DNA of 61,496 nucleotides, from the NCBI GenBank assembly GCA_016930635.1, contig JAFGGI010000025.1:1-61496 (forward strand), read 5' to 3'. Positions 9,729 to 17,690 of this stretch are shown here, piece by piece. The DNA is from Sedimentisphaerales bacterium. Its GTDB lineage: Bacteria; Planctomycetota; Phycisphaerae; Sedimentisphaerales; UBA12454. A program made the translations under genes and the position numbers. Under the pieces are notes generated by a model. It saw only the letters and a list, made by a program, of their open reading frames with translations, was not told the DNA's origin and searched no databases. Position 1 is the first letter of the stretch, and every line of letters starts with the position of its first letter.

Positions 9729-9776
9729 TTTACTGATAGCCGATAACTGAATACTGATGACTATTTTAATGACAAA

Positions 9777-9802
9777 AAACCCCGCTTTTCCGGGCGGGGT
9801 TT
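9777..9802. terminator. Bidirectional rho-independent terminator
   Basis: Perfect 9-bp stem AAACCCCGC / GCGGGGTTT around an 8-base loop, with an A-run on the left and T's on the right. It lies between the convergent ends of the gene ending at 9655 and the anti-sigma gene ending at 9848. Confidence 0.85.
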
Positions 9803-9847
9803 AAAGGGAATTAAAAAAGCAATCCCGACCATTCGGGATATAAGGAG

Positions 9848-10978
9848 TTATGGAACGAGGAAAACATCTGTTTCGCTGCTTGGTTTTTCCGTGCCGCGAT
9901 AGATGTCTAAATCTCTTACGGTGAAGATATCGTCGTCGGCGCCAAAAACTCTTTGTGAGGTGAATTCAACGGTTCCATCGTTGAATAGAATATTTTGACC
10001 CTTGCCGCGATGGCTTGGGCTGTTTGCTTGTCTTAATTTTCTGTTTAATGTGATCGGGTCGAATTCCGAACCGGACTGATCTGGCGAGGTTGTCAGGCGT
10101 CCCTCGAAAAGCGGATTGACATCTGCCATCAGGGGCACTTTCCTTTTTGACATTACAGCTTTATTGGAATCGTAAATGAGTTGAAAGCTGTAAGCAATAT
10201 GGTCTCTGGAGGGGAAATCGGACAATTCAGCGATTTGCTGAGGGCTTAGATACAGATTTAATGATTTATCTGTTTGTCTTCCCGGGCATTGAAAATCTTT
10301 CATCTGGAGATAATCATCTTTGACGAGCAGCCAGAGATGTCTGGTATTGGATTGGTTCTCCTGTCCGGTTGAACCGATTTTCCACCATGGTGAACCTGAA
10401 CTTACAGGCACAGCCGGGAGGTAATTGTCGTGTTCATTGCTGTATTGTGTAATTCCGCGGGATACTTTTGAAAGGTTTGCCTGGCAGGTGGTCTTATTTG
10501 CCTGTGTTTTCATCTGTCTTGTTATTGGAATGAACAGGCTGGCAAGTATGAACACTCCTGCAGCGACTGCAGCGGCCTCGGCAAAACTTCTCCAGAAACT
10601 CGGCCGTTTCGTAACCTTTGGATTCGGCTTGCTCACCACAGGCTTTTCGCTTTCGGCCTGGAGCAGTTTTTCCAGTCCGGAATTATTTGTCGCAGCATCA
10701 CTGATCTCGGCATGATGTGCATATAGTTTTTCGAGGGTTTGTTCTACCAGATGATCCGGGCAGCTTGCGTGTGCTTCATGGTCGAGGTGTTCAAGCGGGG
10801 AAAGGGAGTGACTAAGTCTTTTATAGAATTCCATAGCACCCTGGTGTGAATCGAGAAGATCCTTTGCAATGTCGCTTTCCTGCTGGTCAGCGCACTTGAA
10901 GTAATAATCCAATAATATGTCTCTTTGCTCCTTATTTAGTGTGTCCATCAACCAATCTCGTCTGTCATTGTCTTCCAT
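9848..10978 (-). CDS. Membrane anti-sigma-like protein fused to a pseudopilin-type H-x-DG domain
   Basis: 376 residues. The cytoplasmic N-terminus (1-130) is helical and acidic. One membrane segment follows (about 133-152, AAAVAAGVFILASLFIPI). The rest looks like the extracytoplasmic part of DUF1559-type pseudopilin-like proteins: CQANLSKVSRGITQYSNEHDNYLP after the helix, and near the end HRGKGQNILFNDGTVEF, a histidine and DG pair spaced by ten residues (nine is usual). The gene overlaps the ECF sigma gene by 31 bases, so it is very probably the cognate anti-sigma. It has no zinc-binding HxxxCxxC motif. The fusion suggests an anti-sigma factor whose sensor half is pilin-like; that function is an inference. 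Confidence 0.7.
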   Translation of the reverse strand: MEDNDRRDWLMDTLNKEQRDILLDYYFKCADQQESDIAKDLLDSHQGAMEFYKRLSHSLSPLEHLDHEAHASCPDHLVEQTLEKLYAHHAEISDAATNNSGLEKLLQAESEKPVVSKPNPKVTKRPSFWRSFAEAAAVAAGVFILASLFIPITRQMKTQANKTTCQANLSKVSRGITQYSNEHDNYLPAVPVSSGSPWWKIGSTGQENQSNTRHLWLLVKDDYLQMKDFQCPGRQTDKSLNLYLSPQQIAELSDFPSRDHIAYSFQLIYDSNKAVMSKRKVPLMADVNPLFEGRLTTSPDQSGSEFDPITLNRKLRQANSPSHRGKGQNILFNDGTVEFTSQRVFGADDDIFTVRDLDIYRGTEKPSSETDVFLVP

Positions 10979-11571
10979 TTTTTCGTAAAATGCACAATCG
11001 CTGTGTGAAGTCTACTCTTCACCGTCCCTATTGGTATACTCAATATCTGGGCCATTTGTTTGTAAGAAAATTGCTCAAAATAGGCCAAAATCAAAATTTC
11101 TTTAAGATTTTCGGGCATATCCGATATTATCTGTCTGACCCTTTCGGCCCGTTCAGACCTTTCCGCTTCATCATAAGGTGTTATTTCATAAGACTTTAAA
11201 GAATTTACAACGTCATCTATGCTCAGTTCGGCGGGCTGAGCCATGGCAGTGAGTGATACAGAAGCCTGTCTTTGCTGTTTTCTAAGGACATCCTTGGCCT
11301 TGTTGGCAGCTATCGTATATAGCCAGGGGCGAAGGGGTTTATCCTTATCGAAGCTGTCCCTGCTGCGGTAGAGCTGGAGGAATGTCTCCTGAAATGCCTC
11401 TTCTATGAGCTGTCTTTGATTTAGAAATCTGCGTAAAAACGCGTAAAGCGGGTCTTTATAGCGGGTTACGAGTTGTTGGAAGGCCCGGCTGTCGCCTGCG
11501 ATATATCGGCTCAGCAGTTCGGCCTCGTCTATCTTATGCTTATGGTTTTTTGAGTTTTTCGCTGGTTTCAT
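10948..11571 (-). CDS. ECF-family RNA polymerase sigma factor
   Basis: About 207 residues. Region 2 is visible as YKDPLYAFLRRFLNQ followed by EEAFQETFLQLYRSRDSF and PLRPWLYTIAANKAKD. Region 4 is MPENLKEILILAYFEQFSYKQMAQIL with the helix-turn-helix IPIGTVKSRLHTAI. The ATG at 11571 is preferred; a GTG one codon upstream is possible. A TATAAT box lies at 11583-11588, only about 8-11 bases upstream, and no Shine-Dalgarno sequence is visible, so the transcript may be leaderless. The 3' end overlaps the anti-sigma-like gene by 31 bases, indicating translational coupling. The regulon is unknown; nearby exported-protein genes are candidates. Confidence 0.9.
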   Translation of the reverse strand: MKPAKNSKNHKHKIDEAELLSRYIAGDSRAFQQLVTRYKDPLYAFLRRFLNQRQLIEEAFQETFLQLYRSRDSFDKDKPLRPWLYTIAANKAKDVLRKQQRQASVSLTAMAQPAELSIDDVVNSLKSYEITPYDEAERSERAERVRQIISDMPENLKEILILAYFEQFSYKQMAQILSIPIGTVKSRLHTAIVHFTKKWKTMTDEIG

Positions 11572-11672
11572 CACACCGGCATATTATAGCTGATTTATGG
11601 ACTTATTATAAACAATTTACGGATATTGCAATACGTAAATTCAGAAAAGGCCTAAAACCGGCTGGGAAAATC

Positions 11673-11701
11673 TTGTTTTTTGGCCTGTTTTGTGGTATAA
11701 T
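11673..11701 (+). promoter_or_regulatory. Predicted sigma-70 promoter of the beta-helix gene
   Basis: TTGTTT, 17-base spacer ending TTGTGG, then a perfect TATAAT. It lies 51 bases before the ATG at 11753. It is the best member of the promoter group shared with the RCC1 genes. Confidence 0.65.
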
Positions 11702-11752
11702 CCAAGCGAAACGGTAAATGGGTAAAGGGGATACCTTAGATTAGAGGTTATT

Positions 11753-14700
11753 ATGGAAAGAAGAAGCCTGATCATTTCGATCTTAGCGGTGGTTTTAATT
11801 TTCAGTTCTTTCTGTCCGGCAGTTAATAGACTTGTGCCGAGTCAGTACACAACTATTCAGTCGGCGATAAATGACTGCAACGATGGTGATACGGTTATTA
11901 TTTTTCCGGGGACATATACGGGCAGCGGCAATAAAAACCTGGACTATGGCGGCAGGGCAATTACTGTGCGAAGTATTAATCCTGACGACCCGTGTACAGT
12001 TGCGGCGACGATTATTGATTGTCAAAATTCCGGCCGGGGATTTTATTTTCACAGCGGTGAGAGTTCAAGCAGTGTTCTTTCAGGCCTGACTATAAAGAAC
12101 GGTAAAATTGAAGCAGACTGGCCTATTTTTTTTGATGTTTATGGAGGCGGTATTTTTTGTGAAGGTGCTTCGCCTGCAATTGAAAACTGTCAGATTGTAA
12201 ACAATTTAGTCACGGCTTATGTGGAATACTCAGAGCATGTTATTTGCGGGGGAGGGATAGCCTGTATATCCGGGAGCTATCCGACGATTACAAATTGTAA
12301 TATCAGTGATAATTCAGCTTTAGGTGTTTTGAATATAGAAGGTAGCACTACGGCATATGGCGGTGGAATTTATTGCGACTCGACCAGCAGTATATCTGTT
12401 TATAATTGTGAGATTTCCGACAATACCACACGGGGAGGTCACTGGGGTTCAGATGCCAGCTGGATAACTTACAGCAACAGCAGTTATGGCGGTGGAATTT
12501 GTAATGCAGGGACCGGTTCTGTTGTGAAAAATTGTCTGATCACTAACAATCGTACAGTTATTTGCCAGGGCGAAAGTTATGAGGGTCAAAATCATGGTAA
12601 CAGTCAGGGTAGCGGTATTTACTGCAGTACAGGAACAGCTGTCAGGAATTGTACTTTTGCTGGCAACTATACTTATACTGTACCTGTTTTTGACGGTTAT
12701 ATGGGCGAAGGCGGCGGTATTTATGGGCCTGCAACAGTTACTGATTGTATAGTATGGGACAACTCATCAGGAAATCAGTTGTCAGGAGTGTCAAGTGTTT
12801 CGTATTCTGATATCCAGGACGGCTGGAGCGGGGCGGGTAATCTTGATGCCGACCCGTGTTTTGTTTCCGCACCTGACGGCGATTACTATCTAAGTCAGAT
12901 TGCAGCAGGACAGGGGCTTGACAGTCCGTGTGTAGATGCCGGCAGCGATACAGCGGCTAATTTGGGAATGGATGAATATACAACGCGTACAGATGAAGTT
13001 TGCGACAATGGAGTCGTGGATATGGGTTACCATTATCCAATAGATTCAAGTCTAATCGTTCCTGGTTCACCTGATATTGATGAGAATCTTAGTGTTGATG
13101 CAGTTGATTTTTCTATCCTGGCCGATGATTGGCGGCAAAGCGGGGCAGATTTAGCCGGTGATCTTACAAAAGATTTGTATGTTGACTTTAATGACCTTTT
13201 GATTTTTGCCGATGCCTGGCTGGATTGTTTTGTTGGGTCTGCTGGCGGTCCTGCCCCGATTAATGGTGCAACAGATGTGGATCCAAACGTGGTTCCGGCG
13301 TGGATAGCAGGCAGTGGCGCAATAGAACACGATGTTTATCTTGGGACTGATGCTAATGCTGTAGCAGAGGCAGGGCATTTGTCAGCAGAATTTATGGGTA
13401 CTGTTACAGATGCGAACTTCGACCCATGCGGCCTTGATCCGGATACAACTTATTACTGGCGGATTGATGAGATTGGACCTGCGTGTACAGCCAAAGGCTA
13501 TATTTGGAATTTTACAACTGCTCCTGCCCCACCTGATGGGGCAAGTAATCCTTCACCAGCCGATGGTGCAATAGATGTTGGTTTGACACAGGATTTGAGC
13601 TGGACTGCGGGTAGCGGTGCGACATCACACGACGTATATTTTGGTACAGCAAATCCTCCGCCTTTTATAGGTAATCAGACAGGAACAGTATATGATACCG
13701 GGACGATGGATGTTAATACGATTTATTATTGGCGTATAGATGAGAAAAATGCCAGCGGTACTACTATAGGTACCGTTTGGAGCTTTACTACTGTTATTGT
13801 TATGCCCGGACAGGCATTCAATCCTATGCCTGATGATGGTGATGTCAACGTCAGTCCAAGCACTGTTTTAAGTTGGACTGCCGGTGTTCTTGCAGACCGG
13901 CATGACATATATTTGGGGACTGATTTTAATGATGTAAATGATGCTAACGTGTTATCACCTGAGTTTAAAGGTAACCAAAGTGCAACAATTTACTATCCTT
14001 ACGGACTCGATGTAAATACAACTTATTATTGGCGAATTGACGAGAAAAATGCAAGTGGTACTACGACAGGTAATATTTGGAGTTTTACGACACGGTCTGG
14101 GCCAGAACCAATAGATCCTAATCTTGTCGGCTGGTGGAAATTTGATGAAGGCAGCGGAACGACGGTGAATGATTCAGCTGGCAACCCCAGTAACGGGACG
14201 GTTAATGGCGGAGCAAATTGGGTCGTAGGTAAAATTAATAGTGCATTGAATTTTGACGGTTCCAACGACGATATTATAATCCCTGATAACGATGACTCTC
14301 TTGATATGGACAATCAGATAACTATTGCTGCCTGGGTAAAACCGAATAATTTCAGCAACTATTATTATGTCTTAGTCAAGCGAACGACTGCCTTTCCGGG
14401 CAACTACGAGTTTAGGTTAAGTCAGATTTCAGGTCTTTTACAATTGATTCACCAAACAGGAGCAAGTACATACACAACCTATACTTCTACATCTGCGCTT
14501 ACGACAGGAGCGTGGCAGCATGTTGCTATAACTTTGAAAGAGGGTGATAGTGTTAATTTCTATATAAATGGCACCCTGGCCGGAACATTGCCGCAAACAG
14601 AGATATTTGGCATTGCTAATAATGAACCTTTAAGAATAGGTTCAAGGAATGGTGCCTACTGGTTTAATGGAGATCTTGATGATGTTCGTGTTTATAACCG

Positions 14701-14755
14701 GGCTTTGAGTGATACTGAAGTTGGGCAGCTTTATAATGAGGGGATGAGTCCTTGA
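11753..14755 (+). CDS. Exported right-handed beta-helix, dockerin-like, FN3-like, LamG protein
   Basis: 1000 residues. Signal peptide about 1-23. Residues ~28-430 form a parallel beta-helix of the pectate-lyase/NosD type, opening with VPSQYTTIQSAINDCNDGDTV, with repeated turns such as GGGIYC and ENCQIVNN. A dockerin-like calcium pair (about 443-493) follows: PDIDENLSVDAVDFSILADDW and DLYVDFNDLLIFADAW. Next come three related ~95-residue modules with the signature TTYYWRIDEKNASGTTTGNIWSF, an FN3-like fold common in Planctomycetota. A LamG domain (about 795-995, starting DPNLVGWWKFDEGSGTTVNDSAGN) ends the protein. Likely polysaccharide-binding or a beta-helix lyase/epimerase; no active-site residues can be assigned. 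It converges on lipA with four bases between stop codons. Confidence 0.85.
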   Translation: MERRSLIISILAVVLIFSSFCPAVNRLVPSQYTTIQSAINDCNDGDTVIIFPGTYTGSGNKNLDYGGRAITVRSINPDDPCTVAATIIDCQNSGRGFYFHSGESSSSVLSGLTIKNGKIEADWPIFFDVYGGGIFCEGASPAIENCQIVNNLVTAYVEYSEHVICGGGIACISGSYPTITNCNISDNSALGVLNIEGSTTAYGGGIYCDSTSSISVYNCEISDNTTRGGHWGSDASWITYSNSSYGGGICNAGTGSVVKNCLITNNRTVICQGESYEGQNHGNSQGSGIYCSTGTAVRNCTFAGNYTYTVPVFDGYMGEGGGIYGPATVTDCIVWDNSSGNQLSGVSSVSYSDIQDGWSGAGNLDADPCFVSAPDGDYYLSQIAAGQGLDSPCVDAGSDTAANLGMDEYTTRTDEVCDNGVVDMGYHYPIDSSLIVPGSPDIDENLSVDAVDFSILADDWRQSGADLAGDLTKDLYVDFNDLLIFADAWLDCFVGSAGGPAPINGATDVDPNVVPAWIAGSGAIEHDVYLGTDANAVAEAGHLSAEFMGTVTDANFDPCGLDPDTTYYWRIDEIGPACTAKGYIWNFTTAPAPPDGASNPSPADGAIDVGLTQDLSWTAGSGATSHDVYFGTANPPPFIGNQTGTVYDTGTMDVNTIYYWRIDEKNASGTTIGTVWSFTTVIVMPGQAFNPMPDDGDVNVSPSTVLSWTAGVLADRHDIYLGTDFNDVNDANVLSPEFKGNQSATIYYPYGLDVNTTYYWRIDEKNASGTTTGNIWSFTTRSGPEPIDPNLVGWWKFDEGSGTTVNDSAGNPSNGTVNGGANWVVGKINSALNFDGSNDDIIIPDNDDSLDMDNQITIAAWVKPNNFSNYYYVLVKRTTAFPGNYEFRLSQISGLLQLIHQTGASTYTTYTSTSALTTGAWQHVAITLKEGDSVNFYINGTLAGTLPQTEIFGIANNEPLRIGSRNGAYWFNGDLDDVRVYNRALSDTEVGQLYNEGMSP

Positions 14756-14759
14756 AACT

Positions 14760-15665
14760 TCATATTTTTTCGGCGTTGTAGCTGCTGCGGGTAAAAGGAG
14801 AGGACATTATCCATTTGAAGCCAAGCTGTTTGGCCCGGTCGGCCCAATAGTCGAACTTTTCAGGGGTTATGTATTCGGCGACTTCAAGTGACTCCTTAGA
14901 AGGCTTTAAATATTGGCCAATTGCAATTCGGTCGCAATTAACACTTCGCAAATCTGTCAGAACCTGTTCTATTTCGTCATCTGTTTCACCAAGGCCGAGC
15001 ATAATTGAAGATTTAGTTTGAGTATCAGGCAGGATTTCCTTTGCGAGTTTTAGAAGATTAAGCGAGGTTCGGTAGTCTGCACCTTGCCTTGCGGTTTTGT
15101 AAAGACGCGGTACGGTTTCTAAATTGTGGCCGAAGACGAAGGGGAGGGCATCGGAGAGGATTTCGAGGGCTTTTTGCTGACAGTGTTTAAAATCTGGGGT
15201 GAGGAGTTCAAATTTTGTAGACCCTGCCATAGTGATGGCAGGGCTAACCCCGTCGCCGTGCCGGCGACGGCTAAACGAATCTCTAATAGTATTTATAACG
15301 TTTTTGAAATGGGAGGCGCCGGCATCGGGGAGGTCATCTCTTGTTACAGAAGTTATGACGAGGTATTTAATTTTTAATTGTTTTACAAGCTGGGCGACTC
15401 TTTGCGGTTCGGTTTTGTCTGGTGGAAGGGGAGTGCCATGTGCGACTGAGCAGAATTTGCAGTTACGTGTGCAGGTGTTGCCGAGGATGAGAACGGTTGC
15501 AGTGCCTTTTGACCAGCATTTGCCTTTATTTGGGCAGTTGGCATTAGTACATATTGTTTCTATGCCAAGGGATTGGATAGTCCGGCTTGTATTATTGTAA
15601 CTGCCGCTGGTACTTAACGGGCGTTTAAGCCAATTGGGCAATCGTTTTTTGATAGTCTGGTTCAT
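14760..15665 (-). CDS. lipA: Lipoyl synthase carrying an in-frame repeat insertion
   Basis: 301 residues. Radical-SAM enzyme inserting two sulfurs into protein-bound octanoyl groups. The auxiliary cluster cysteines (C39, C44, C50 in CTNANCPNKGKC) and the radical-SAM triad (C65, C69, C72 in CTRNCKFC) are present, as are GHNLET and SSIMLGLGE. The C-terminal SSPFTRSSYNA supplies the conserved Arg-Ser-Ser-Tyr. Between IR (127-128) and KFELLTPDF (151 on), where other LipA proteins have a short stretch, this one has about 20 extra residues rich in Arg, His and Gly. They are encoded by the double hairpin repeat at 15222-15270. The frame stays open, so the protein is probably made. It overlaps lipB by 41 bases. 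Confidence 0.95.
   Translation of the reverse strand: MNQTIKKRLPNWLKRPLSTSGSYNNTSRTIQSLGIETICTNANCPNKGKCWSKGTATVLILGNTCTRNCKFCSVAHGTPLPPDKTEPQRVAQLVKQLKIKYLVITSVTRDDLPDAGASHFKNVINTIRDSFSRRRHGDGVSPAITMAGSTKFELLTPDFKHCQQKALEILSDALPFVFGHNLETVPRLYKTARQGADYRTSLNLLKLAKEILPDTQTKSSIMLGLGETDDEIEQVLTDLRSVNCDRIAIGQYLKPSKESLEVAEYITPEKFDYWADRAKQLGFKWIMSSPFTRSSYNAEKI
15222..15270. repeat. Double-hairpin palindromic repeat inside lipA
   Basis: Two perfect 9-bp stems in tandem: CCCTGCCAT-agtg-ATGGCAGGG (15222-15243) and CCGTCGCCG-tgc-CGGCGACGG (15250-15270). The first stem and the following GCTAACC also occur at 3087-3117. The element falls exactly where the LipA protein has extra residues, so it is read through in frame. 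Confidence 0.85.
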
Positions 15666-16308
15666 TTTTATTTTCGATATATTTTAAAAGTATGGATTTT
15701 AAGATATTTTTAGCGGTTTTTATATCGATTTTTTTGCCAAGTTCTTTTTCTGCGCTTGTCATTTGAATATTTTCCAGGCCGCAGGGGACTAACAAATCAA
15801 AAATACTTAAGTCGTTGTTGATATTAATTGCCATTCCATGGAAGGTGATCCATTTTTTTACCTGCAGACCGATAGAAGCGATTTTCCTATTATTTGTCCA
15901 TAAACCCGGGAGGCCTTTTTTGGTTTCGGATTTTACGCTGAGGGCGGCGAGGAATTCTATGCCTATTTTTTCGAGCAGGGCGACGAAATCACTTACGCCG
16001 AGCGAATGGTTTTTGAGTTTAATGACCGGATAGATGACGATTTGGCCGGGGTTGTGAGCGGTGGCTCCGCCTCCTCTGCGGATTTTGAAAATTTCGATGC
16101 CGGAGCGTTTTATAGTTTCTGTGTCTTTTAAGAGTTTATTCGCACTTTCTCTTGCACCGAGTGTTATCGTCGGCGGATGTTCAGTAATGAAGATGGTATC
16201 CTGCCCAGTGCCGGTAAGGATTTTCTGGATAGTGTTTTCCTGTATATCGAGAGCGGATCGGTAATCTTTTATGCCGCAATCTATTATATTTATACTGCCT
16301 TTTAGCAT
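15625..16308 (-). CDS. lipB: Octanoyltransferase (lipoate biosynthesis)
   Basis: 227 residues. Transfers octanoate from acyl-carrier protein to lipoyl domains, the step before LipA. Family motifs are clear: RRGGGATAHNPGQIVIYPV (about 77-95), the catalytic lysine region NNRKIASIG, HGMAININNDLSIFDLLVPCGL with the catalytic cysteine in PCGL, and the following ENIQMTSAEKELG. Its 3' end overlaps lipA by 41 bases, consistent with one transcript. A TATAAT box sits 9 bases upstream of the ATG and no ribosome-binding site is seen, so the message is probably leaderless. The promoter region is shared with the divergent RCC1 gene at 16441. Confidence 0.95.
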   Translation of the reverse strand: MLKGSINIIDCGIKDYRSALDIQENTIQKILTGTGQDTIFITEHPPTITLGARESANKLLKDTETIKRSGIEIFKIRRGGGATAHNPGQIVIYPVIKLKNHSLGVSDFVALLEKIGIEFLAALSVKSETKKGLPGLWTNNRKIASIGLQVKKWITFHGMAININNDLSIFDLLVPCGLENIQMTSAEKELGKKIDIKTAKNILKSILLKYIENKNEPDYQKTIAQLA

Positions 16309-16349
16309 CTTAGGGGCATTATAACATGAAAATTACCTTATTGAAAAGG

Positions 16350-16378
16350 TTGACTTTTTGGCTGATTGGGTGTAAAAT
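16350..16378 (+). promoter_or_regulatory. Predicted sigma-70 promoter of the third RCC1 gene
   Basis: TTGACT, 17-base spacer ending TTGGGTG, then TAAAAT. It is divergent from the lipB promoter. A good ribosome-binding site (GGAAGGAGGG) precedes the ATG at 16441. Confidence 0.65.
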
Positions 16379-16440
16379 TTAAGAAATGTCGCACCGGGGG
16401 GCTACAATAAAGAAAAGGAATTTTCTGGAAGGAGGGAAGA

Positions 16441-17553
16441 ATGAAAAAGTGGTCATTTCTTGTATTAATCCCAGTGTTTCTGTTTATAACTATTTCATCA
16501 TCTTTTGCAGACCATGTTATAGCCTGGGGTTTTAATTCCTACGGCCAATGTGACGTACCTGAACCAAACACAGGCTTTCTCGCTGTTTCTGGTGGTATGT
16601 GGCATTCACTTGGTCTAAAAGCCGACGGCTCTGTCTTTGCCTGGGGTGACAACGAAGACGGACAATGTTATGTCCCCGAACCAAACACAGGTTTTGTTGA
16701 TGTATCAGCCGGTTATTACTTCTCATTAGCTCTTAAAGATGATGGTTCAGTTTGGGCATGGGGGAAGAACAGCAGCGGCCAGCGCGACGTACCCGAACCT
16801 AATTCAGGTTATTTAGCAATCTCCGCCGGCGGTTATCATGCACTTGGTTTAAAAGCTGACGGCTGCATCGTTGCCTGGGGTGACAACGAAGACGGTCAAT
16901 GCAACGTACCCACGCCAAACAGCAACTTCGTAACCATCGTAGCCGGCGGTCGTCATTCACTCGGCCTCAAAGCCGACGGTTCCATTGTAGCCTGGGGCTC
17001 TAACAGTCATAATCAGCTTGATGTACCAAGCCCCAATACCAACTTCATAGGCATTGCTGCCGGCCACTATCACTCGCTCGGCCTCAAAGCCGATGGCTCG
17101 GTCGTGGCCTGGGGCGAGAACGAAGAAGGACAATGCAATGTGCCCGAACCAAATACAGGTTTTGTTGGTATCTGTGCCGGTTATTCTTATTCAATGGGCC
17201 TGAAAGACGATAGTTCTATCATCGCCTGGGGCGACAACGGAGATTACCAGACTGATGTTCCACAGCCCAACACAGGCTTTGAAGTCTTTGACGCCGGTAC
17301 TTATCACGGCCTTGCTATTAAAGGTTGTCCATTTAATCTCACCGGCGATTTTGACAACAACTGCATAGCCGATTTTAGAGACCTGGATATATTGACTGGC
17401 CAATGGCTGCAGGTGCCGGGTGTTCCGTCCGCAGATATTGCGCCGTATGGCGGAGATAATTTCGTTAATATGCGGGATTTTGTAATGATGGCTGACAACT
17501 GGCTTGTCGATTGTTATGCAAATCCTTCGGATATTGCCTGTGTGCCTAAATAG
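16441..17553 (+). CDS. Exported RCC1-repeat (7 blades), dockerin-like protein without LamG
   Basis: 370 residues. A signal peptide (about 1-23, ending SSSFADH) precedes six complete RCC1 repeats plus a split seventh (VIAWGFNSYGQC at the start, TYHGLAIKG at the end), a closed seven-bladed propeller. Two dockerin-like calcium motifs follow: GDFDNNCIADFRDLDIL and GGDNFVNMRDFVMMADNW. There is no LamG domain, yet the last residues, NPSDIACVPK, match the tails of the two longer paralogues. DNA wording differs from those genes (more C-ending codons), so this copy is not a recent duplicate. Probable surface or secreted binding protein. Confidence 0.85.
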   Translation: MKKWSFLVLIPVFLFITISSSFADHVIAWGFNSYGQCDVPEPNTGFLAVSGGMWHSLGLKADGSVFAWGDNEDGQCYVPEPNTGFVDVSAGYYFSLALKDDGSVWAWGKNSSGQRDVPEPNSGYLAISAGGYHALGLKADGCIVAWGDNEDGQCNVPTPNSNFVTIVAGGRHSLGLKADGSIVAWGSNSHNQLDVPSPNTNFIGIAAGHYHSLGLKADGSVVAWGENEEGQCNVPEPNTGFVGICAGYSYSMGLKDDSSIIAWGDNGDYQTDVPQPNTGFEVFDAGTYHGLAIKGCPFNLTGDFDNNCIADFRDLDILTGQWLQVPGVPSADIAPYGGDNFVNMRDFVMMADNWLVDCYANPSDIACVPK

Positions 17554-17611
17554 CAGAAACAGATTCCTGGAATTTGTGTTTTCTGTTTTTTAGATAATAG
17601 CTGTTAAAAAA

Positions 17612-17649
17612 AGCCCCCGTTCTTGCTTTCGCAAGAAAGCACGGGGGCT
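17612..17649. terminator. Strong bidirectional terminator
   Basis: Outer stem AGCCCCCGT / ACGGGGGCT and inner stem TTCTTGC-tttc-GCAAGAA, preceded by an A-run. It sits between the convergent RCC1 (ends 17553) and pectate lyase (ends 17691) genes. Confidence 0.9.
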
Positions 17650-17690
17650 GTATTCATTTATCTACTCTCACATCTATTCTCACTTCATTA

